Shown piece by piece: positions 6,542 through 11,895 of a stretch of DNA of 11,895 nt. Numbering within the stretch: the first letter of the stretch is position 1; the number at the start of each line of letters is the position of its first letter. The stretch spans positions 1 through 11,895 of the forward strand of contig JAQWBC010000018.1 of NCBI GenBank assembly GCA_028707415.1, in the 5' to 3' direction. This stretch comes from Candidatus Izemoplasmatales bacterium. GTDB lineage: Bacteria > Bacillota_I > Bacilli_A > Izemoplasmatales > Hujiaoplasmataceae. Below the pieces are notes generated by a model that saw nothing but the letters and a program-made list of their open reading frames with translations, made no database searches and was not told the DNA's origin. The position numbers were made by a program, and so were the translations under genes.

Positions 6542-7114
6542 ATGGTCCAAGGATTGATTTTGGCAGGTGGATTATCAAGTCGCGCCGAAACAAACAAGAT
6601 GATTTTAAGAATTAGAGGCATGGAATTGATTTGTCATACGGTAGAGGCCATGCAAGATTTTGTCGATGATATTTTCGTGGTTACCGGTTTTTATCACGAA
6701 AGTACTTGCGATGCAGTCAATGACTACAATAAAGTAATGGTCGTTCGCAATCCATTTTATGAACGGGGGATGTTTTCTTCGGTTCAATATGGATCCAAAT
6801 TTATTGACCGTGATTTTTTTATTATACCTGGAGATGTTCCTTTTGTAGAAAAATCAACGTATAAAAAAATACTATCCGCCAAAGGAATGGTTAGGATTCC
6901 CGTACATCATGGTCATTCTGGTCATCCGGTTTTTGTTAGCAAAGAACTCTTGCCTGATTTGCGAAACGAACCCAAGGACTCCAATTTAAAACTCTTTTTG
7001 GACAAGCATCACCCGACATTTGTCGAAGTTGATGACGAAGCCATTCTTTTTGACGTCGATACCATAGAAGACTTAGAAAAGCTGAAAAAGCAATCGAAAG
7101 GAAACGGAATATGA
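6542..7114 (+). CDS. mocA: MocA-like molybdenum cofactor cytidylyltransferase
   Basis: Nucleotidyltransferase fold (190 residues). MocA transfers CMP from CTP to Mo-molybdopterin, making the cytosine dinucleotide cofactor of the xanthine dehydrogenase family. Signatures: N-terminal LILAGGLSSR then NKM (residues 5-20), PGDVPFV for metal and nucleotide binding, GHSGHPVFVSKEL, which is characteristic of MocA-type enzymes, and the C-terminal DVDTIEDLEKL. The usual RMG after the glycine loop reads RAE here. AGGTGAG shortly before the ATG supports the start. The stop overlaps the next start by ATGA, and the following genes are the hydroxylase it would serve, which strengthens the MocA call over a molybdenum GMP (MobA) or sugar nucleotidyltransferase. 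Cytosolic. Confidence 0.85.
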   Translation: MVQGLILAGGLSSRAETNKMILRIRGMELICHTVEAMQDFVDDIFVVTGFYHESTCDAVNDYNKVMVVRNPFYERGMFSSVQYGSKFIDRDFFIIPGDVPFVEKSTYKKILSAKGMVRIPVHHGHSGHPVFVSKELLPDLRNEPKDSNLKLFLDKHHPTFVEVDDEAILFDVDTIEDLEKLKKQSKGNGI

Positions 7115-7914
7115 AAATCGAGCGATATGTAAAATCACCTTCAATCGAAGCCGCATTTGCATCCCTTCATGAAGGAACAAATAACAAGATAATTGCTGGA
7201 GGTGCGTGGCTGAAACTGACTGATCCCACGATCGATACGGCGATTGATTTGTCTTTGTTAAACCTAGATTTCATTACCGATAATGGTAAAGAAATTGAAA
7301 TTGGGGCAATGACTACTCTTCATACTCTGGGAAGAAACGCCATTTTAAATAAAATTTATGATGGTATACTTTCACGAGCCGCAATGCAGATAATGGGAAT
7401 AACGGTCAGAAATATCGCCACCATCGGTGGCTGTATTATGGGAAAGTTTGGTTTCTCCGATATTCTTACACCTTTAGTCGCAATGGATGCTTTATTGATC
7501 TTCCATCAACATGATAAAATGACAGTTGTCGAGTTTCTGAATACAAAAGAAAATATTAGGGATATCTTAGTTAAAGTCGTTATTCGTAAAGCAAATACGC
7601 GTGGCTATTTTCGTAAAATTGCTTTGACTCATTTAGATTTTGCAGTTTTAAATACGGCCGTATCGAGAAACGGTTCTGAGTTTCGAATTGTTTTTGGATC
7701 TCGTCCGGGAGTATCAACTCGAGCATACAAAGCCGAAAATTTTCTTAAAGAACAAATAAAGATTGATGAAGACGTTATGAATAAAGCAGTTGAAATCGCG
7801 GCAGCGGAATGTCAATTCGGTTCAAATCAACGGGGCTCTGCTGAATACCGACAAAGCCTTGCAAAAGTATATGCGAAACGCGGAATTAAGGCGGTGACAA
7901 CTAATGAAAATTGA
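7111..7914 (+). CDS. xdhB: Xanthine dehydrogenase family, FAD-binding subunit
   Basis: The medium (CoxM/XdhB-type) subunit binds FAD and passes electrons from the [2Fe-2S] subunit to NAD+ or another acceptor. The 267 residues are slightly short for the family. FAD-binding signatures are IAGGAWLKL near residue 30 in place of AGGTDL, IEIGAMTTL, and VRNIATIGGCIMGKFGFSD followed by PLVAMDA. The C-terminal domain ends in RGSAEYRQSLAKVYAKR, typical of the family. It overlaps mocA by ATGA and overlaps the next gene by 11 bases, so the three are likely translated together. Gene order FAD, [2Fe-2S], Moco subunit is the common CoxMSL-like order. Substrate specificity cannot be read from this subunit. 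Confidence 0.92.
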   Translation: MKIERYVKSPSIEAAFASLHEGTNNKIIAGGAWLKLTDPTIDTAIDLSLLNLDFITDNGKEIEIGAMTTLHTLGRNAILNKIYDGILSRAAMQIMGITVRNIATIGGCIMGKFGFSDILTPLVAMDALLIFHQHDKMTVVEFLNTKENIRDILVKVVIRKANTRGYFRKIALTHLDFAVLNTAVSRNGSEFRIVFGSRPGVSTRAYKAENFLKEQIKIDEDVMNKAVEIAAAECQFGSNQRGSAEYRQSLAKVYAKRGIKAVTTNEN

Positions 7915-8371
7915 ACTGACGTTAAATGGCAGAAAAATTTCTGTCGATATTTTACCAGGTGAATACTTAATTGAAACCTTGCGTAAATGCAATATTCATT
8001 CCGTGCGTCGGGGGTGCGATACGACCAACTGCGGAGTATGTACTATTCTCCTAGATGGCAAACCGGTGCCTTCATGTTCGGTGCTAAGTGCTCAAGCAGA
8101 TCATCATCAGATTACGACCATTGAAGGCATTGCTCATGAGGCGGAAAAACTAAGCACTTTCTTTGGCAAAGAAGGCGCTGATCAATGTGGTTATTGTAAT
8201 CCCGCATTGGCACTTTCCGTATATGCCTTGATGAAAGAAAATCCCCACCCCACCAGTGCTGAAATCGATGAGTATTTGATTGGTAATTTATGTCGATGTT
8301 CCGGATATAAAAACCAGAATAAAGCGATAATGGCATTTTTAGCAGAAGAAGCTCGTATGGAGGAACAATAA
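7904..8371 (+). CDS. xdhC: Xanthine dehydrogenase family, [2Fe-2S] subunit
   Basis: The small (CoxS/XdhC-type) iron-sulfur subunit links the molybdenum site to FAD. It has 155 residues. An N-terminal plant-type ferredoxin domain carries C38, C43, C46 and C58 (GCDTTNCGVC then C58), and a C-terminal four-helix domain carries C95, C98, C130 and C132 (QCGYC and CRC). All eight ligands for two clusters are present. The canonical QCGxCxPG turn reads QCGYCNPA, with Ala for Gly. The start overlaps the FAD gene by 11 bases, with GGCGGTGA just upstream as ribosome-binding site. The TAA overlaps the next ATG by one base (TAATG). Confidence 0.95.
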   Translation: MKIELTLNGRKISVDILPGEYLIETLRKCNIHSVRRGCDTTNCGVCTILLDGKPVPSCSVLSAQADHHQITTIEGIAHEAEKLSTFFGKEGADQCGYCNPALALSVYALMKENPHPTSAEIDEYLIGNLCRCSGYKNQNKAIMAFLAEEARMEEQ

Positions 8372-10689
8372 TGAAGGTAGTCAATCAGAAGATACCGTCG
8401 ATTGACGGCAAGAGTTTAATGATGGGACGGATAGCATATTCTGATGATTTCGCTGATTCGGACTCCTTGGTTATTAAAGTTTTACGAAGCCCGCATCCGT
8501 TTGCTAAAATCGTGGCGATTGATGTATCATCCGCTTCCACGCTGCCTGGAGTTGAAATAGTATTGACCTATGCTGATTTCAATCGCATTCCCTTTACTCG
8601 TGCTGGTCAAGGATATCCCGAACCCTCTCCTCACGACAAGTTTGTTCTTGATGAATATGTTCGCTATATTGGCGATGAAGTCGCAATTGTAGCTGCCGTT
8701 GATGAAGCAACTGCCAAACAAGCTTTAAAACTGATTAATGTCGAATATCAAGTAATGGAACCGATATTGGATTTTGAAACGGCTTATAATAATCCCATTG
8801 TTTTGCATCCGGAACCGGAAATTCATGAAATGTTCCCAATTGGTTTTGATCCGAAAAAAAATGTTGCGGCTGAATATCATATGGAAATCGGTGACATTGA
8901 AACCGCTTTAAAACAATGCGATGTCGTCGTTAATGAAACCTATTATACTCAAGCTCAAGCTCATGCAATGATGGAACCGCATTCCTGTAATGCCAGATTC
9001 GATCATTTAAACCGGCTTGTGATATATTCCTCGACACAAACACCATTTCATATTCGTCGGATAATTTCTCAAGCATTAGAATTTCCGATTTCTCGTATTA
9101 GAGTCATCAAACCCAGAGTTGGTGGGGGATTCGGCGGTAAACAGGCCGTTCATGGAGAGTTGATTGCCGCTTCTGTGACCATTAGAACCGGGAAACCTTC
9201 GAAACTTGTATATACTCGTAAAGAAGTATTTGAGTCTTCATACACACGTCATCCGATGCGGTTTGATATGCGTTTGGGAGCCATGAAAGACGGAACCCTG
9301 AAAGCCATTGATTGTCAGGTTCTTTCGGACACTGGTGCATATGGTGAGCATGCGTTAACTGTCTTTATGGTTGCTGGTTCAAAAGTCTTACCATTATATA
9401 ATAAAGTCGATTCGGTTCGTTTTGGGGGTAAGGTGGTTTATACTAATCACACTCCCGCGGGAGCATTTCGCGGATATGGAGCGATTCAAGGAAATTTCGC
9501 GCTTGAATCGGTTATTGATGTTCTATGCCACAAACTGCAAATAGATCCGGTTGTCTTCCGACAAAAGAATATGATGAAGGAAGGGGAATCATCACCAATT
9601 TTTGCGATTATGGGTGAGGGAACCGAAGGAACGGCAATGACGATGGATACATGCAAACTTGACTATTGTGTCAAGCGCGGCATGGAATTAATTGGTTGGA
9701 AGACCAAATATCCTCGGCAAGTTATCTCTGAAGATCTCGTTAGAGGTGTGGGGATGGCGATTGCAATGCAGGGAAGTGGAATACCGTTAATCGATATGGG
9801 GTCAGCCATTATTAAGTTAAATGACGGTGGCTTTTATAATTTACTGGTGGGAGCTACGGATATCGGTCAAAAAAGCGACACCATTTTGGCACAAATTTGT
9901 GCTGAGGAACTGGAGACAACAATTGATAAAATTATTGTTACTAGTTCGGATACAGATTTGACTCCCTTTGATACTGGGGCATATGCCTCAAGCACAACCT
10001 ATGTCTCAGGGAATGCCGTAGTGAATGCGGCAAAGGCGATGAAACTACTGCTAATCGAAGAAGCTGCAAAAATTTTGAAAATTAATAAAGACAAGATTAT
10101 TTTCGATGGTAGCAGTTTCAGTGATTCAGAAGGCAAAATCAAAATTTCATTAGCGGATTTATCAAATCGCTTATACTATAATGAAAATCAAAAACAATTA
10201 GCCACAACAGGCAGTTTTGTCGGTCATAAATCACCACCTCCATTCATGGCCGGTTTTGCGGAAGTCGAGATTGACATCAAAACTGGAGAAACATCGGTTA
10301 TAAATTATGTTTCAGTGGTCGACTGTGGAACGACAATCAACCCTAAACTCGCTCAAGGGCAAGTTGAAGGCGGAATTGTTCAAGGCATTGGTATGGCTCT
10401 TTATGAAGAAGTCAACGTCGCGAAAAGTGGCAAACTGATTACGAATAGTTTCTTATCATACAAAATTCCTACGCGGTTAGAGATAAAAAATTTAGTTACT
10501 GAATTTGCGGATAGTTACGAAGAATCAGGTCCTTTTGGGGCAAAATCAGTTGCCGAAATTGGCATCGATACACCACCGGCAGCTATCATGAATGCAATAT
10601 ATAACGCTATTGGTGTCAGAATTAATGTTTTGCCGGCTACTCCCGAAAAAATATGGATGGGAATCAACAAAAAGGAGAAAAAATTATGA
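8371..10689 (+). CDS. xdhA: Xanthine dehydrogenase family, molybdopterin-binding catalytic subunit
   Basis: Large subunit (772 residues) that hydroxylates a C-H bond in a substrate, probably a purine or related N-heterocycle, using water. In order: N-terminal aldehyde-oxidase/xanthine-dehydrogenase alpha-beta domain (about 10-115), the Moco loop RVGGGFGGKQ, AFRGYGAIQ carrying the conserved substrate-site Arg, the second Moco segment GATDIGQKSDT with DTGAYASSTTYVSG, and the C-terminal GPFGAKSVAEIG containing the presumed catalytic Glu, then LPATPEKIW. No CO-dehydrogenase AYRCSFR loop and no in-frame TGA selenocysteine. Two departures from the usual pattern are GQK instead of GQG and KSVAE instead of KGVGE. 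GGAGG lies before the ATG. It overlaps the next gene by ATGA. Xanthine, hypoxanthine or nicotinate-type substrates are all possible; the sequence does not decide. Confidence 0.93.
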   Translation: MKVVNQKIPSIDGKSLMMGRIAYSDDFADSDSLVIKVLRSPHPFAKIVAIDVSSASTLPGVEIVLTYADFNRIPFTRAGQGYPEPSPHDKFVLDEYVRYIGDEVAIVAAVDEATAKQALKLINVEYQVMEPILDFETAYNNPIVLHPEPEIHEMFPIGFDPKKNVAAEYHMEIGDIETALKQCDVVVNETYYTQAQAHAMMEPHSCNARFDHLNRLVIYSSTQTPFHIRRIISQALEFPISRIRVIKPRVGGGFGGKQAVHGELIAASVTIRTGKPSKLVYTRKEVFESSYTRHPMRFDMRLGAMKDGTLKAIDCQVLSDTGAYGEHALTVFMVAGSKVLPLYNKVDSVRFGGKVVYTNHTPAGAFRGYGAIQGNFALESVIDVLCHKLQIDPVVFRQKNMMKEGESSPIFAIMGEGTEGTAMTMDTCKLDYCVKRGMELIGWKTKYPRQVISEDLVRGVGMAIAMQGSGIPLIDMGSAIIKLNDGGFYNLLVGATDIGQKSDTILAQICAEELETTIDKIIVTSSDTDLTPFDTGAYASSTTYVSGNAVVNAAKAMKLLLIEEAAKILKINKDKIIFDGSSFSDSEGKIKISLADLSNRLYYNENQKQLATTGSFVGHKSPPPFMAGFAEVEIDIKTGETSVINYVSVVDCGTTINPKLAQGQVEGGIVQGIGMALYEEVNVAKSGKLITNSFLSYKIPTRLEIKNLVTEFADSYEESGPFGAKSVAEIGIDTPPAAIMNAIYNAIGVRINVLPATPEKIWMGINKKEKKL

Positions 10690-11315
10690 ATAAAAAAATT
10701 GCTTTATTATCACAAATAGTTTTTTTTGGAGCAATTTGGGGGATTTTGGAAGCAACTCTTGGTTATGCTTTGCATTTTCTGCCAACGCTAGTTGCGGGTG
10801 TAGTAATGTTTCCGATTGCCAGTTTTATTCTGGTTCGGGCATATTTGAAAACTAATTCACGAGTGGCATTGTTATTTGTCGGTCTTTTGGCAGCAGCTAT
10901 TAAGGCGCTTAATTTCTTAATGCCATATACCTATGTGATTAAGATTGCCGATCCCATGATTTGTATCGTTATTGAAACGGTAGTCATTTTTGCCATCGTT
11001 CCTTTACTGAATCGTAATAAAGTAGCAACTAATTTATTGGCTTTTCCAATCGCAAGTATCACTTGGCGAATGGTATTTGTATTGTTTTTGATTTTTCAAG
11101 ATTTAGTTTTTCATACTGTTTCCGGACAATTACAGAGTTTTGAAACAGGAATGACTTTCATCGTCGTTAACGGCTTATTTGAAGGGGCATTGGGGGCGGT
11201 TGTGTACCATGTAAACTTAATGATTGGTAAGAAGCCGATTCACAATTTGACGACAAAACCAATTTTTGCGGGCGTTTTTTTGATTTTAGCAATCGTCGTG
11301 ACATTATTTTTGTAA
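10686..11315 (+). CDS. Seven-helix membrane protein of hydroxylase operon (ECF S-component-like), function unknown
   Basis: An integral membrane protein of 209 residues. The ATG at 10686 is preferred to an upstream in-frame ATG (10653) because AAAGGAG ends eight bases before it and it forms an ATGA overlap with the hydroxylase stop; the earlier start would lie well inside the previous gene. About seven hydrophobic segments are visible, the first with the polar motif WGILEATLG inside the membrane, the second GVVMFPIASFILV, later MICIVIETVVIFAIV and GLFEGALGAVVY. Size, helix count and intramembrane Glu residues resemble substrate-binding S components of ECF vitamin/metal transporters, but no family-specific motif is recognised. 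Coupling to the hydroxylase suggests uptake of its substrate or of molybdenum/cofactor-related compounds (inference). Confidence 0.75.
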   Translation: MNKKIALLSQIVFFGAIWGILEATLGYALHFLPTLVAGVVMFPIASFILVRAYLKTNSRVALLFVGLLAAAIKALNFLMPYTYVIKIADPMICIVIETVVIFAIVPLLNRNKVATNLLAFPIASITWRMVFVLFLIFQDLVFHTVSGQLQSFETGMTFIVVNGLFEGALGAVVYHVNLMIGKKPIHNLTTKPIFAGVFLILAIVVTLFL

Positions 11316-11389
11316 TAATCATATCTACCCAATAATGAGTTTGTGCCGATTAAATTGGTAAATAATTATATATTAAAGGGGATAATGAT

Positions 11390-11857
11390 ATGATTAATAT
11401 TATTACTGGGAGTATTGATTCTGGTAAAACCAGCAAAATGATGGCGATTTATCAGTTTTATAAAACTGGTGATGGGTTTATTTCTTTTAAAAGAAAGACG
11501 CTTAATTTAGTTGAGTCATATTGGGCGACGCGGCTGGCAACGATGGAAGAACGACCATTTATCTATCGCGACAGTTGTGCTCCTAAGGACTTTGATTCCT
11601 GTTGCCATATCGGACCATATTTGGTTTCTCATGCGACTCTGGCATGGATTGAAGCGGAAATTCGCACAATGATTAAACAACAAACATCACCAATATTCCT
11701 TGACGAAATTGGCTTACTGGAACTAAATAATCTCGGATTTCATACGATTTTTTCGGATATGATTGCATCAAAAAGTGAAATCTACGTTACCATTCGTAAC
11801 GAACTTGTCGATGCAGTATTAAGCAAGTACACGATAACTGATTATCGACTAATGTGA
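11390..11857 (+). CDS. Small THEP1-like P-loop NTPase
   Basis: 155 residues with a Walker A loop GSIDSGKT (residues 7-14) and a Walker B segment PIFLDEIGLLEL (101-112; D105, E106), whose DEIGxLEL form is that of the THEP1/NTPase_1 nucleoside triphosphatases. The family's usual length is somewhat greater (about 170-190), and a cysteine pair C71-C72 lies in the central part. AAAGGGGAT before the ATG is the ribosome-binding site. It follows the membrane protein after a 74-base gap and precedes another gene by 17 bases, so it probably belongs to the same operon. P-loop accessory proteins are known in molybdenum-hydroxylase gene clusters, but this one is not recognisably YqeC or MobB. NTP hydrolysis is likely; the job is unknown. 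It could energise or load the neighbouring membrane protein or act in cofactor insertion. Confidence 0.75.
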   Translation: MINIITGSIDSGKTSKMMAIYQFYKTGDGFISFKRKTLNLVESYWATRLATMEERPFIYRDSCAPKDFDSCCHIGPYLVSHATLAWIEAEIRTMIKQQTSPIFLDEIGLLELNNLGFHTIFSDMIASKSEIYVTIRNELVDAVLSKYTITDYRLM

Positions 11858-11874
11858 GTGAAAGAGGTTTATTG

Positions 11875-11895
11875 ATGGACGATATGCGGATTCAA
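11875..11895 (+). CDS. Start of a downstream gene, cut by window end
   Basis: AAAGAGG (11861-11867) followed by ATG at 11875 opens a frame of seven codons (MDDMRIQ) that runs off the window. The spacing is right for a ribosome-binding site and only 17 bases separate it from the previous stop, so it looks like the next gene of the operon. Product cannot be identified from seven residues. Confidence 0.5.

Noticed and set aside
10653..10685. Earlier ATG for the membrane protein
   Set aside because: It lies inside the hydroxylase gene without a good ribosome-binding site; the ATG at 10686 has AAAGGAG at eight bases and an ATGA overlap.
8371..10689. Possible selenoprotein or mycoplasma-code reading
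   Set aside because: No in-frame TGA occurs in the hydroxylase or hydrogenase genes, Trp is encoded by TGG, and TGA ends several genes.
1..11895. CRISPR arrays, tRNA or rRNA genes, insertion sequences, origins
   Set aside because: No regularly spaced repeats, tRNA-like cloverleaf, rRNA signature, transposase frame or paired terminal repeats were seen.

Overview
The window looks like a low-GC, strictly anaerobic Gram-positive-type bacterium (Firmicutes or a Mollicutes relative). The basis is AT-rich codon use, AGGAGG-like ribosome-binding sites closely matching the anti-Shine-Dalgarno, SigA-type promoter boxes, T-tract terminators, and fermentative enzymes (an [FeFe]-hydrogenase and a molybdenum hydroxylase). 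TGA is used as a normal stop (for example at 2249, 7112, 10687 and 11855), so this is genetic code 11 and not the mycoplasma code.

Layout: (1) positions 1-621 hold the C-terminal part of a GH32 beta-fructosidase, cut by the window edge, convergent with (2) a reverse-strand gene of unknown function that looks like a PD-(D/E)XK nuclease fold plus a winged helix. (3) Positions 1383-1790 hold a consensus promoter followed by what looks like the decayed two ends of a four-carbon acid sugar kinase gene. (4) Positions 1790-5234 hold a three-gene NAD(H)-linked [FeFe]-hydrogenase operon (NuoE-like, NuoF-like and H-cluster subunits) ending at a strong terminator. (5) Positions 5408-6340 hold carbamate kinase with its own promoter, an ARG-box-like palindrome and a terminator. 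(6) From 6542 to the window end there is a tightly packed same-strand run: MocA-like Moco cytidylyltransferase, the FAD, [2Fe-2S] and molybdopterin subunits of a xanthine-dehydrogenase-family hydroxylase, a seven-helix membrane protein, a small THEP1-like P-loop NTPase, and the first codons of another gene.

How they may work together (inference): carbamate kinase next to mocA and xdh-type genes recalls the E. coli purine-catabolism region (xdhABC ... yqeA carbamate kinase, yqeB, yqeC, ygfJ/mocA). The hydroxylase would oxidise a purine or other N-heterocycle, carbamate kinase would take ATP from carbamoyl phosphate formed downstream, and the hydrogenase would dispose of NADH electrons as H2. 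The NuoF-like subunit is short and lacks the extra iron-sulfur domains seen in well-studied bifurcating HydB proteins, which may mean simple NADH-linked rather than ferredoxin-bifurcating chemistry. Least described are the membrane protein plus NTPase pair following the hydroxylase, the nuclease-like gene, and the sugar-kinase remnant whose promoter now appears to serve the hydrogenase operon.
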